Assembly: GCF_021730395.1 (NCBI RefSeq)
Contig: NC_069377.1
Location: forward strand, 37,774,501-37,838,500
Source of the DNA: Mercenaria mercenaria
Lineage: Eukaryota > Mollusca > Bivalvia > Venerida > Veneridae
Direction: 5' to 3'
DNA: 64,000 bases
Below are positions 26,401-41,400 of the stretch, one piece after another; position 1 is the stretch's first letter; every line of letters begins with the position of its first letter. The notes below the pieces were generated by a model, which did not search any database, had not been told where the DNA came from, and saw only the letters and a list, made by a program, of their open reading frames with translations. The translations under genes were made by a program, and so were the position numbers.

Positions 26401-29400
26401 AACATATGCCATGTTGTCTAATACAAATGTATCTTTGAACCACATATCCCTTGGAGTCTTTGACCAGTCCTGTTCAGTCATATTGCATCGACACCTGTTG
26501 TTCAAATGCAAAAAACCCCATCAGAATCCTTAACTAACCTTACCGCTTACCGCTTTGTAAGATACTGCATACGCAAAGGTATATTAGATTCATTTTTTAT
26601 GTTTTAAAACAAGAACAATTACATCACATAGTTTATGCAATATTAACAAGTTTATATGTATTGACAGTTCTATGAATTAGATTTAAAATTAAACACACTA
26701 AATTAAAAAATAAGCACAGTATAAATGTGTACAACCACAAAAAAACTGACTGAACAGTCAAGTGTTACTGCATGACATGTAATTATGAAGCTCTATATGC
26801 ATACTTTATATATCTAATACATTTGATGAAGATTTAATACATCTTAAGTGAATATCTAAAGATACAATAGTTTGTTGAAAGATGGCCATTAGATATCTTA
26901 ATAAATTTTCCAACGCAACGTTTAAAGTATTGTAATATAACAAATATTTTAAAACACCTCTGAAGTTTTACGTACATTTAAAAAACACTGTCGTCAACAC
27001 ATTTTCAAAAATACAGTAAAATCAAATTATGTAGTCACATTATTTTATTCATTTTGATATCTTAACCCATTTTAAGGTTTGCAAAATACGAAATATTTCA
27101 TTCATTAAAGCAACTTCTCATGTCTTATGGTTTGTAAGAGGTACGTGTGTCTAAATAATTCGTTTTAGCTGCATTTTTGAAATAGCAAGTGAGAGAAATA
27201 CTTAGTAGTCAAACATAATCGTCCTCAACGTATACGTCAGTGACTTCAACGAATCCTCAAATCAGGCCACGGTGTCATTTAAAACACGAGTCAACTCAAA
27301 GGCAAGCGCGAGAAATAAAGGACTACATCTTTTTACTTTGACTTTAAATGACAATTACCATCAAGAGTTAAGAGTTTCTTTCAAGATATCAACATATAAA
27401 ATGAAATTATATTCCAAATGGAGAACAATTAATTGTCACTGAATGCATGGTTGAACAGTTCAGTTGGTACCGAGCAGCGCGGGCAGATAGATTTTTCAAA
27501 AAGATGTTGAATGTTCATGATAAATTTGCGTTTTCTGATACATGATGTAACAGCAGCAAATTGTCGTATAATGATCAATGCAAAGAAACGAAGACTTTGT
27601 ATCAAAATGCATTACAAGGATATATTTGTAGCACAACCACAAAAATAGACCTACAATAATACAAGGAAATAAGAAATATTATTATATTACAAAATTGAAA
27701 CAATCTGGGGGTATTATGAAATGAATAAAATAAGACCAAAAAGCCTAAAGAACTTTGGTATATGTTCAAAAGTAAAAGTCAAACAATCACGATGTATCAC
27801 TTCCATTTTGTTTGAAAACTTTTAAACAAAAATGTGTGTAAAAGGATCGCTTGGAAGCATAGAATGCAATCAAAAAAGAATAATAGCAGACTCGGTTTGA
27901 TTGAGTCTGTTCATGAGAGGTAATAAAATGTGCAACACCTCTCACGCCCCCTAGCACCGGCTGACACAAGCTTAAAGACGTGTATATATCGGAATGGCAA
28001 GATAGTATAAATGTATATCCATCTCTTTATTTGTGAAACATTATCGGCGGAATTAGTTTCAAATGACGACGTAGTGACTGCAGCTTAATTCATACCGTTC
28101 CAAAAAAAAAAAAAAAACTCCCAGTAAGAAAAATATTGTGCCACTTTCAACTAGGTAGGTTGTCCTATAACCAAAAAAAAAAAAAAAAAAAAAAAAAAGA
28201 ATTCCAACCAGTAGTATCGGAGAACTAGGACAGATATAAGAATTTAACAATTCAAGCGTAATGACTTCGCTGAATATAATTTGATCAGAACATGACGGTA
28301 ATATACACAACTACGCTTAACACTAATCACTTTTGGTTTGGTGTTAAGCCTAATCATCAAGTAGTGTAAACACTGTAAAATTAAAGGTCATCACTAAAAT
28401 GCTGAAAATAACTGAAATAGAACATGCCGATGTATGTATAAGTAGCACTAATAACGCAGGTAAGGTTTGTTGGAATTTGTTAAATGGCATAGGAGAAAAA
28501 TTCCAAAAGAAATCTGACGAATAAAGAGGCATAACATCCCTGAAAATCATTGAACCGGAACATGGCCACTTGCCAAAGAATACTCCTGTAAGGTTTGATA
28601 GAAATCCGCCGTATTATATAACAGAAGTGGCTTAATCATAATTTACCTTGACGAACCAAAGGCCATAAGTCTGCTGAAAATAACGAACCGGAACATGCCA
28701 AAAATATGCGCAACTAGGCTTGGCAATGATCACTATTAAGAAGTTTGATGTATTTCCTCCTTGTGGTATCGGAGCAGTTGCCCCTGATAAGGTATAATGC
28801 AATAAATCAAGGGCCATAACTCCGCGGAAAATCATTAAACATGCCGACAATTACAATAAGGCTTGTAACTGATCACTCCTGTAAGTTTGGTGGAAATCGG
28901 TTTAGTAATATAAGAGAAGTGGCCAAAACATAATAAAATTTAATGAATCAGGACCATAGCTCCGCTGAAAATCATCAGTCCAGAAAACACTGACGAATCA
29001 CAACTGGACTTGATAATGACTACTCCTGGGAAGTTTGGTGTAAATCAACCCGTTGTTGTCGAAGGAGTTGCTTTGACAAACGTTGTGACGGACGGACGTA
29101 TAGACGGACAGACGGACAACAATAAATCAATATGTCTCCCGCAATACATATGGGAGACATAACCAGTTTTACTTATATCTATTTCTTACTGGTTCTGTGT
29201 CCCATTACAAACAGGGTTTCCAAGTCGATCAAGACATTCTTGATACAGGAGACAAGGTTCCGAGCCATATCCATATATCCAGATTCTATTGACTACATTT
29301 TTCGTCTATAAACGGATAATAAAATAAAATAAAATAACGAACGAAAATAAAGATTTTTTTTCCTCGCACACCAAACTAACGTTTCCAGTGTTACACATGC

Positions 29401-32400
29401 TGGCAAAAATCATTTGGCGCCCCCATGTCAGTCGACCTTCGTGCTGTTTATAACGATGTTTATTGCGTAAGTAAAATTCCATAAAATTAATAACTTTAAA
29501 GCTGCGCTCTGTTTCTAATAGTACATTTCAGGCTTTCAAATAAGTTATTCTAAGAAAACAAAAACATTACGTTACGCAAAAAATAATACAACTAAACCGG
29601 AACTTCGTTCTTGTGCGTCATTGAAAAGTTATGTCATCTTTTCTGTTTATGGTTGCTGATTTCCTAGGTTTTGTTTATATACGCTACAGGCTACAGTAAG
29701 AAGTATTTGTTTTGATTCGTTAAATACGGCATGCATGAAAAATAATCTACCAGTGGTGGCAGATTCAGATGGGATTATGTGGTTCTCGACAGAGCCTTGT
29801 TCCCGCCAAAACAGTTACCTTTGAACGGAATATTCCAATGTGCACCTTCATACCAGTGACATTTTATTATAAGCTAAGCACACTAGTATTCCTTATTCTG
29901 TGTTTCTTCTTTCTTGAATTAGAGCATCTTCTTCGAATTTCTAGATGTTTTGGTAATATGATCTAGTTTTATAGTATTTTTCCAGTCAGAAGTTGAAGAA
30001 AATTACCCTTTTTATACATTTTTATGCAAAAGATTAAATTTAATGTTCTATTCATACATAATTATCATTTTCATTTCTCTTACTCGTGATTTCTCAAATT
30101 TCGAACAAACATTTGCTTTATCTGCTATATCATTTATATTGATTTGGGGCATAAACATATATATCCTATATTTCCAACCTCAGCAATGTGTAAATATATA
30201 CTATAACCAAATATCAAACCTTAAAATATGAGCACTTACTTAATATAGTTCATATACACATAACGTTAAAACATTTATGCTGTTAACAGAACTAAGCACG
30301 AGGTTTACAATAGTAAACACCGCTTCATACATGTATAGCTAAATACAGTATAAATGCATACCACCACTAGTTTACTGTTACTGCATGATATTGCATTTAA
30401 TTATAAGAATAGCTCTGCATGTTTAATTTATATATTTAGCAAAGTTAAAATATTTAATCTAAGACAAAATGTTTTAGTGAAAGAATAGGCAATAGATATT
30501 CTTTAAGCAACAGAAAAGATAAAGGATTTTATTGAAATACGTACATGGTAACACTCCACTTCGACTTTCTGAGCACATTCCATTCCCATAGTTTCAAATA
30601 TGTCGATAATATTCTGATTGGGATTAAGGGATCTGTGGATTAAATGGATGATATAAATAATGTAAAAACAATAAAATTATAAGCAAAAGTTGAAGGCAAG
30701 CTCCCTGATATGCGCTCTTTGAATTCGTTAACGATTACTAATCTGTACGCATCGTACAGCCTTGAGTGTGTCCAGGAAAAAGAAATGTTCCGTATTTACA
30801 AACCTGACAGCCTGCGCGACCATACTGCGCGGATGCGCACGCTGGTCTGGATCCATGCTAGTCGCAAATGCACTATGTTAGTTTTCTCATGGTGCGGCTC
30901 ATTTAAAAAAGTAAAAAAGTAAAGATCATTAAAATCATTTTTGGAAACGATAATTCAAAGCCGCCAGGTAATATGTTCCTAACAGCCTAGCGACTTATTT
31001 GATGACCGATTCGACAGCGAGAAAGAACTTCCTCCTTTCCCCTATTTAGATAAAATCTATTTATTTATATTTGGATTAAAAGCAGTATATGGTAAATTCA
31101 AATTAGATTGTGATAATGAAAGGGATTTTTTTGCTGCATTATTCAAGATATACCAACATGACTTGGAATCCAACAAAATATGATAGACTTTTCGACAGAT
31201 AGTGCATGAACCCTAAGACGAATATTTTGAATGAAAGGATTTTCCATATTTCTGTTACGAATTGACTGGAAAGCAGAAAGTGAGTCGGAAAAGATAATAA
31301 TCTTTTCTTCACTTTGTATTTAGGGATAAATCAATAGCTTTTGCCTCGACCGAATATATTGTTGCGCTATTTGGCAAACGTAATTTTGATTGATGAAGGT
31401 GGCTGACACCTTAAAATCATCTCTCGAATGTAAGGTGATTTGATTTAACTGTATTTTGAATATTTCCGGATATGTTTCAGACTTACTTTTTTAAAGGCAG
31501 TTTTCATATAAAAAAGGCAGTTTTCATATAAAAACTAAAGGTCCGTAGTTGTGTATCTGGAATTAAATTTTCTTTTATATCATCAAATTCAAAATCAGTT
31601 TCATTGATAGATGATTTTATAAAAAACAGTTTGAATTTTCTCATATGAGATTTAATGAAAATAAAGTTATAGTTTGAATGAGACTTTCATATAACGACAT
31701 ACTTGTTAGACTTCAGAAGAATGTCATTTTTTGAGTTTCCTAAATTAGAATCAAATACTTTTCAGACTTTATCTGTTCAAACTACTCACATATAAATCTG
31801 GCAGCCATTAGCACTATCGAGCTTGGTGTCTAGAGCTCTCTTTAGTACACGACTAAACATTGCGTCACTCTATGTTATGTTTTATAGTCTGTTTCGTGTA
31901 CACCCTTGTTCTGCTCGTATAGTTTTAAAAACGTCAATGTTATGGCGACAGTTGTACAAATGTCTTAATTTCATCATCGACACACCAATTACTCCATATG
32001 GTTTAAATTAAATTCACAAATAAGACTCAGTAAATCTACGAGCGGAAGCCCTGTGACAATTAAATATAACTCGTGTTCTGAAATTTTTGAAGTCTTATTA
32101 ATATGTACAGAAGTAGGCAGTCACTTGCGGAGAACAGGTTAATACAGGGTTAGTACAGAATCTGGTTTGATTAACAGCCCGCCGCTAAATAACTTAAACA
32201 ATGTCTTTGAACGGCACCAAAACTAAGAAAAACATTTAAGAGCTGAAAATAGCATGACTGTAGGATGACATATAAATAATAATGATAATAATAATAGTAA
32301 TAATGTTAATAATAATAATAAAAAAACGACAAAAAACGATACGATACGATGTATATGAAATTACATCTTGCTCATTTAGATACAAAATGAGTCATATGAA

Positions 32401-35400
32401 TAACTTAATGCTTTACGTATTTCTCTGCTTAAACTAAATTTATTCGATCAAATATCTTGAAAATAAAGATAAGCATAATTTGTTCAATACCTTTTGAATC
32501 CGGGACCATATGAATAGACGACTAAGCCTTTGTTTCTGCTACTTTTATATGGGACGGACGCTTCGTCTGTATGGTGGATAACTGTAGAAATGATTCCTGT
32601 TATATCGTCAAATTCACACTCCACTGAAAACAATTCTGTAATAGATAGAAATAGTCAAACAGAATCATTGTATCATTGCACGGATAGCCAACAAAAATCA
32701 AATCTAATTTGGTTTAGATTCATGTATTTGCTAGGTAAGAGCAGTCCGTATGAAAGATCTCTATAATCGGCGTAAGTTCAAAATAAATTGTAAGCACAAC
32801 ATGGAAAAGCCAAGTAGTTGCAAAAGGGACATATATAAAAGTGACTATTTCAAACGTTTTCAGTATTTTGGTATTTCAGCTATGGGTCGATTATGTAGAC
32901 AACTCCTCCACCACTTCTCCTCAATAATTATAATACTCCGTTCCAAAGACAGGACAGGCGGAGAATAACGTCTTGCTCTGACGACTTTTGTTTACCAAAT
33001 TAAGAGCAGGTTGGTTATCTAAACTTCACTTAAATACTCTATATCGAACATTATACTCCGCTCCAAAGACATATAAAGCAGGGAGTAAAATCACCTTTAC
33101 GAACAAAACTGTGACTTTGCTTTCACATAGGCTGTTGGATAATCTATGCATCGACGTTGCAACTTCGCTACAATTAATATTAGCATTGGTAAGACAAACA
33201 ATAGAGGAGAGTCATTTTACGAGGTTCTATGGCGACCTTGTTTTCACAAAACTGAAGACAGGTGTTTATCTTGGCATCTCCTATGCAACTACTCTTCACG
33301 TGATCACAATATTCCACAAGACAACAACGATGATCTTATCTTTAAATAACAATACTTATATCAACCACTCCTACAATCCTTCCTAGATCTATCTTGTATG
33401 TTCCAGATTGTCGAAATCCGTCTCTGTACCTGAAACGGAATCACACCAGGACATTTCATTTTCAAAGAGGTTTCGTGTGGTATAACGATATATTGTTTAA
33501 TCAATCCATACATAACATATATAAGGGGACTCAAATTTATATCAATCTCTAGGGTACATGACGAGGAGCGGAATGAAACTTAAATTAATTGAGCGATATG
33601 CATGGCACCTGACAAGTGACGGAAAACAAAAGTCATAAGCACACGGGTACCGTGAGTACCATTTTGGTCTAAATTAATATATTAAACTAGGACTCATTTG
33701 TATAAGTTTGGAATTAATTCTAGGTTTCAGACTGCAACCGAATACAAAATATTTGATTAATTTTTATTTTAATCACTTACATTTTACTAGATGTCATCGT
33801 CTGATAATATACAGTGTTTCAGATTGCCAGCTTTTTTCATCCTTGATTATAAGTAAAGACATAGGTAGGGTCATTGGGATTCTTAACACTGTTGTCAAAC
33901 ATAAACATTGATTCCAAGTGACGCAAATTAACAAGCTACAAGGCGTGTAAATGTAACTATGTAAACTTTACGCCAGAACAGCAGTCTTTTAACGAGATAA
34001 AACAGATCCTGCGAAAAAATACTAAATCTATTATTCATTGTGATTGTTACGCCAAATACAACTACATAAATCTCAGTATTCAGTCCACTTACTAGTTTTC
34101 ATTTTTCGTGAAAAAGTTTTGGTGTCAAATATACATTTGTACTTACTATTCTTCGTAAATCGCAATACACTCCCGGTAGATGTCCGCTACTCCTTCCATT
34201 CACCATGGAAACATTCAATGTGGCGAAAGTATACTTGCCTCTCATCTAGTTACAACTGTGGCGAAAGTGTACTTGCCTCTCTCCGCGATACAACTGTGGC
34301 GAGAGTGTACTTGCCTCTCATCGTACAACATCTGTGTCAAAAGTATACTTGCCTCTCTTTGCGTAACAACTGTGGCGAATGTGTACTTGTCTCTCATCGT
34401 GTAAGTAACAACTGTGGTGAAAGTGTACTTGAATCTCTTTGCGTAACAATTGCGGCGAAAGTGTACTTGCCTCTCATCGTGTAACAACTGTGGCGAAAGT
34501 GTACTTGCCTCTCATCGTATAACAACTTTGGTATAAATTTACTTGCATCTCTTCGTGTAACAACTATCCCCTTTGTGTGCTTGCCTCTCATCGTGTAACA
34601 AATGCTGTGTTCGAATATTTACCAATCATTGTAAAACACTTGCTGACAAACACTTACCTCTCTTAAGAAAACTATTTCTAAGTATATTTCGCTTACCATT
34701 GATCTTGAAACGAATGTTGTTTTGTCAATTGACATACACTTACCATTCCTCGCAAGAACTTTTGATCATCACATGTTCACAATTAGCTTCGTCGTACCCC
34801 GACGTACCTGAATTAAGTCCGAGCTTTCGATAAAAATTTATAAACAACAAAATCGTAGCAATATTTTAGTACCTTTAATATTCTGCCAATGAATAGATTT
34901 AATAGAATCAATTAATAAAACGATTTGAATGAAAACATCATGTCATTAAAACCTTCTGTAAGCAATTGGCGAATGATACTAACTTACAAGTATAAAATCT
35001 ATAAGAAGATTATTTGGAAGCAAAATAATAGCATTTGATTTAATCTGTTCATGAGAGGTAATGGAAAGTGTACACCTCAACGTCCCCTACCACCGGCTTA
35101 AGCATACCTCTATCATAGAGATATTCAATAGACTCCACGATCCCAAATGACAAGAAAATATAACAACACTGAATCCAGCTTTATCGTCTTACAGATTTAA
35201 GATTTTACTTTTTAACATTCCTTTCTTCTGGTTTACAAAAGAGTCAATGTCTGTGAAACTGCACATTACGTTTTGATTCAGATTTACTAATTTGAGAAAT
35301 TAAGGTGACAATTACCTGGACAATCGACAAAACCGTCACACACATTACTCATTGGGATGCATGCATTTTCTCCGGGACAACTGAACAATTTTCCACCGTT

Positions 35401-38400
35401 TGTGCAATTAACTGGTAACGATAAGAAAGACTTTAAAATCGCACATACTAAAATAAATGAGCCGTGCCATGGGAAAACCAACATAGTGGGTGTGCGACCA
35501 GCATGGATCCAGACCAGCCTGCGCATCCGCGCAGTCTGGTCAGGATCCATGCTGTTCGCTTTTAAAGCCTACTGGAATTGGAGAAACTGTTAGCGAACAG
35601 CAAGGATCCTGACCAGACTGCGCGGATGCGCAGGCTGGTCTGGATCCATGCTGGTCGCAAAGCCACTATGTTGGTTTTCTCATGGCACGGCTCAAATATG
35701 CCTTGCTTTAAATCGCCTAGAGTTTGTCATTTAAAAAATCTAACAACAAAACACACTTTGGCCTTAAAAAACTAAAATTAATTAAAAGTAACACTAAATG
35801 TCATCAACATTGATCAAAATAAAATTAACATGTTTTGCAAATGTCTTTCCTTAATCATTTACCATTTGCACAGTCGAGCTCATCCGACTCGTCCAAACAA
35901 TCAATTTTTATGTCGCATCTATCAGAGTCTGGAACACATTGTCCATTTTCACAACGAAATTCATCGTTATTGCAATCTGGCCGAACTGCAAGTATAAAAA
36001 GCGAATTACGCGTTTAAAAGGGATATTACTGTCTAGTTACGTCAAAATACCTACATTAATAATCTAAGCTATATTTGAGGAAGCTTTTTAAAACAATAAA
36101 CCTATGCTTTGTGCTGTAGACATCTCTATTAAGTACATGCCTTAAACATTGCCTGAATAATATGAATCGATATAGACTTAACTCGTGTTGAACAGAGTTA
36201 ATGCCCCCTTACAAGACCTGATAATTTATTGTGTTATTTTGCGTCATGTTTATTTCACGATATTCGTGAAGACTAGAATTCGCGATATGCAGTTGGTAAT
36301 ATTCCTGGATATAATGCAGCGGGATATTCATGAGTACTTAAAATTTACATGTCGCTCTGTTCCCCAATATAAGCGAAAATAACACCAGTGCGGACATTCC
36401 CGAATCAACAGTAAATACCTATGTTTCTGTTGTATTATTATCAAAATTTACTGTTCATACCGCAGGCACGTTCATCCGATGCATCATCACAGTCTTGGAT
36501 GTAATCACAATATCTGCTGATTGGTATGCATTGTTTATTTTCACACTGGAACTCCTGTACCTTGCAATCGGAACTGGAACTCGACAAATCTGAAGAAAAA
36601 GAGCACTTACCAGTACAACACCATAATCAGCTTGATTGTTTAATATCATAAATCTGACTCTCAAAATGAAAATGAACGAATAAACAGCTTTATTTAAGTC
36701 ATACACAGATCTTCATTTCAAGGTGTATTCAACTGCATCTATAAAATCATTTTCAGACTTACGTTTTAATGCATACTTAATATAGTTAATAGCATCTGTC
36801 AGATCACCCAATGCTCATCTTTCAAGCGTATTTACAGGCATTTATAAATTCATTCATATACCTGACCCTAAACGCATATTTGATGCCTCACATGCCTATC
36901 ATATTCAACGGCATCTATCAAATCTTTTACACAGGTACCTTTCATTGCATATTTAATGGCATCTATACACTAATTTACATACCTCTATTTCAAGGCATAT
37001 TCAATGGCATCTGTACACTAATTTACATGTATACCTCTATTTCAAGGCATATTCAATGGCATCTATACACTAATTTACATACCTCTATTTCAAGGCATAT
37101 TCAATGGCATCTATACACTAATTTACATACCTCTATTTCAAGGCATATTCAATGGCATATCTATAAAATTAATCTGAGGTAAAATTTATGATATGTTTAT
37201 TAGAAATTTTAACAGAAACATTAATAGAAACACGACATAGTAGCACTTACAGCCACTGAATTCGTATTTTGGGAACTTATTTCAGTCAGTCGATTAACAC
37301 CAGTTGGTAACATCAAAGAGATGTAAAAGGCATGACCAGGAGCGAGCTGCGACTTGGCCGATAGATACCTCAATCCACCATGGAGGTATGGAGGCATTGA
37401 GGACCTGCGGCAAACCACAAGTTTCATCGAGGCTACTGGTCTGACAGTGTAGTCGCGAACGATAAGAAGAAGAAGAAGTAACATCAAAGACCACTGAATA
37501 AATACTTCGTGCATATTTGAAAAAGGAAAACAATAGCAGCAATAATAAATTCAATATCCATGCATTTATGCAGTTATCTATTTACTCACCGCAACTGAAC
37601 TCGTCAGAATTGTCTGGACAATCATTAAATTGATCGCATCTTCCAGTCCAGTCTATCAAGCTACCATCGATGCATTTAAAAGTTGTCTTCCGTAAGGTTC
37701 TATTTGCCAGTTTCAAATTATATCTTACTGGTTTTAGGTTGGCTATATAGAATATAATTAAACTAAAAATGAGCTATAAATGACAATAAAACATATATAC
37801 ACTTACGAAATTCATAAAATTTTGTCTGCATCTATTTATTTTCATTTAATCCTAATTTCCCACTAAAATAAGTATTAAGCTGAAATATTAGAAGGCCTTC
37901 ACAGCTCAAGTTCTGACAATGAAAATTTGTGTTGGGCACAAACGAACACCATAAAATAAATGCATAAGAAACTTCTAGATCTTAAATAGTCGGATATCCA
38001 TTAAGACCAACATACCGGAAATGTCCTTATAAAGTCTTTTCTCACATATGGCATTTGTATAATTTGTACGGCATCTCTGTACGATCCAGTTTGAGCTGCT
38101 CTGTGAAGATGTTAATCGAAGAACGGCACAAGCATCTACCATTGGCAAACTAGGACGTGCATTGTGAACATTTGACCAGTCCATGAACCTGCAGTTTATA
38201 TATATATTCAGTCAGACCTATCTAAAGCAGCAAATTGCCACCAGTAAAGCCTCTAGCTACTTTGGGCAAGATGTAGAAATAGTACTTATTTTTTTTCAAG
38301 CTATGAAGTTAAAAAGCTTTGAAATGAAGGTAAATGTCCATATATTTTTGCAAAAATAGATATATTGACAATATGTTAACCAGAAGCGTATAGGTATGAC

Positions 38401-41400
38401 CATTTGAACATGGAGAGCAGAAACATCAAAGGGACATAATATATTGAATATTTTCTATTCGGGTGTATTTCATTTATTAACATTCAGCAGTGATATGGAT
38501 TGCTTAATAATGATCCATGATACTGTTCACTTATAAAATATAGAACATCTGGAACAGTCTAATAACCTGCAAATACATGCTGTAACAGAACGCAAATATT
38601 TAAGTTCTGACCGGGACTCGAACCTAGGACCTCTCAAACCCAAGGCAGACACTCTACCACTTCCCTATAACAGCAGTAGCTATAGCTAGGTAGTTTAAGT
38701 GGACCCTTATTCTCCTCCCGACTGTATTACTTGAACTGGAACAATTTTGTGACAATAATATATTCCGTGTACTCCCGATTATCGGCGTAATGGCTTTGTT
38801 ACCTAACGGCAACGGCGGGTAAAGGAAAAATATAATCTAGTTTTGCCAACATTTTAATCGGTCAATAGTGCTCAATTTTCTCTGACGTATTTCTTAGAGT
38901 ATGAACTTATTAACTGGTAGTGCCAGTGAAATATAAATTACACCGAATTTTTTATATTTGTCCTTTTAGCAGCAGGCAAACGGCCTAGACAGCGAGCTTT
39001 GTCCAAATTTAAGCAATAATTTACAAGTTTCGAGAGGATTTTATTTGATAGGAAATTACAAGTACAAACTAATTACCTTTCTGCAACACACGAAGTTATT
39101 AGCATTCACTGTCAATCAGTATTATGACTAAGTTCGACTGTCATTCATTCATTCTAATGATTCAAAGACAGAATCCGTTGTTTACATTTTACTCGTAACC
39201 GGTGCACTTGTAAAAACCATTTTATTTGCAAAATTCGAAGTACTCGAAGAACTCTTGTACGATCTCTACAAGATGCAGCTTAATATAAGTTGAATTACAT
39301 CTTAATCTAATACATAGATTCAAAAATCAGTTATTCCTTTATGCAAAAAGCCTAACAAAGCAGTACTTAAAAACAGTTCTACCTCCTTTATCAAGTAATC
39401 TTTATGTATAATCACACAGTCATGTTTAACCTAGCAGACATATCTAGCAACGTGCATATCATATAAATTCAATGCGTTTAATATCGGTGGAATCTATTAA
39501 AGAGCGCAATAGTACAGCCATTTGTACTAAAATAAACTTGTGGACTAAAAATAACCATTACGGAGACTGACGATTCGATTATCCGCATCGAGTCATGTGC
39601 TTTTGGTGAAAGGTCGAATCACTATACTATTATACCTTGAAACTGGACATCGTCAGCGTGCACGATTAATGCAAATTTTGCGTTCAGCCAGATAATTAGA
39701 TAGATTTTGTTATATGATGTTGGTAAACCGTTGAAACGTTCCTCTGTAAATGTACCTTTGCAGGAAAATTCCAGCCTTTCAGAAAGCTACATTTGTTTAG
39801 ATATCATTGCCATTTGAGCAACACCAGAGACGCTTCACAGATAAAATGTTAAATTGTAAAATGGGTTCCATGCCACGAAAAGGAGCCAATGTATAATCTT
39901 TTTTTCCCTCTCATTTTACTAAACAAAATAATTACTTTACGCCAAGTTTTCACATTTAAGCCCTTCTGTTAGTAGATCAAAGTGTATGAAAATGCAAACG
40001 CATTACTTTGAATTGTAGAACAAATTTAACAATACAGAAAATCATTTGCTTTTGTGAATTGTTGAACGAAGAGTTATATCGACACTATTTTTAGTCTTAT
40101 GGCGATTTATTCATTTTTTCCAGATGAATGGAGACTCGATGTGCTTCTCTGGGCATTGTTTCAGCCGTGGGTGGGCACCTTGGTAGAACCAAAAATCTTC
40201 TAGAAGCCAGCTAAATGTCTTTTTTTGCATGAAGAACTCTACATCCATGTGAAGAATAAAACAGGCAGCGGCGAGGGACAACTGTTTCGAAACATCCGAC
40301 TACGGATGTCTACGTTAATGCCTTGATATAAAAATATATATTATAAACTGTTCTTCTTATTTAAGGTGGTTCGCGGGGTTCCTACGAAAATTTCGAAGTA
40401 TGAGATATAAGACTGATATTAGGTCTGTATGTACTAACATATCTTATCTTTCATTTGGAGAAAAAGGAAATCGTTCCGAGTCCACATTTCCTTTGAAGAG
40501 CGCCACCTGGCGGCATATGTATTTTTCAAGGGAAATCGCCGTTTTACTGCAATAATCGCATTAAAATTAATGTTATTACATTTTTTTTTTAACTCAGGAA
40601 TATAGCTAAATTCAATGTTATTGTTTACATGTTGCGTTTTGTAAATTATTTCATTTGGAAAATGCTTAGATAAAGAGATATTCGTAGTAGGGGTGGTGAA
40701 AAATAGCGAAAATATTCAATGTATTTCATGGCCGTTTCGCTGAAATAAAATAAAATGGAACGGTCAAAGTTCTTGATTTTCAAATATATTCTTCTTTAAT
40801 CATTTCTAAACAAGAAAATAAAATTAAAATAGGGGGTCTTCACGGCAGATTTTTTTTGCAAATTTACTTTTTATTTGTTTTGGTAATGTAAATTTTGTGA
40901 CGTTGATACACAATGACGGCGTTAACGTCGCGCTAACGTGGATTTCATTATGTCTTTCATTGATATAAACAGGACCTTTAGAGTTCACAAACATCTTTAG
41001 AATCTTTTTTATTTGAATATATTCACATGATGTACATTGTTGCGTATTTTGCAGTCGCTATTTATACATATCAGTTAAAGCGACATGCCCACAGTTTCGT
41101 TGAAATTTTTTAACATGTTCATGTTCACCAAGTTTGGCACAAAATGTGAATATTTCGCGCTAAAACATGTACTATAACTCCTAAATATGGTATAAGTGGG
41201 TGATTTTTTTTATGAAAATGTTAAATCTTACATAACTCGCGTATCTGGCTCCGTATGTAAGGGTTAGTAAAGTGTTGGGGGACGGGGGTGGGAGTGTAGA
41301 AAAAATTTTATCAGTTTATCCGCTTTGAATTAAAACGGAGCTGTCAAAATTCTTTATTTTCAAACATAGGTTTCTTTAATTATTCCCCGACAAGAAAATA

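Noticed and set aside
32988-33386. 132-codon plus-strand open frame in the exon 15/16 intron
   Set aside because: No domain, no start context and composition like random AT-rich DNA; length is near the upper range expected by chance in 64 kb.
34044-34487. Open frames of 146 and 81 codons on opposite strands
   Set aside because: Both read the 38 bp minisatellite.
37221-37554. Two overlapping minus-strand frames of 86 and 97 codons between exons 12 and 13
   Set aside because: They span a probable retroposon with an AAG tail, and exons 12 and 13 join in phase without them.
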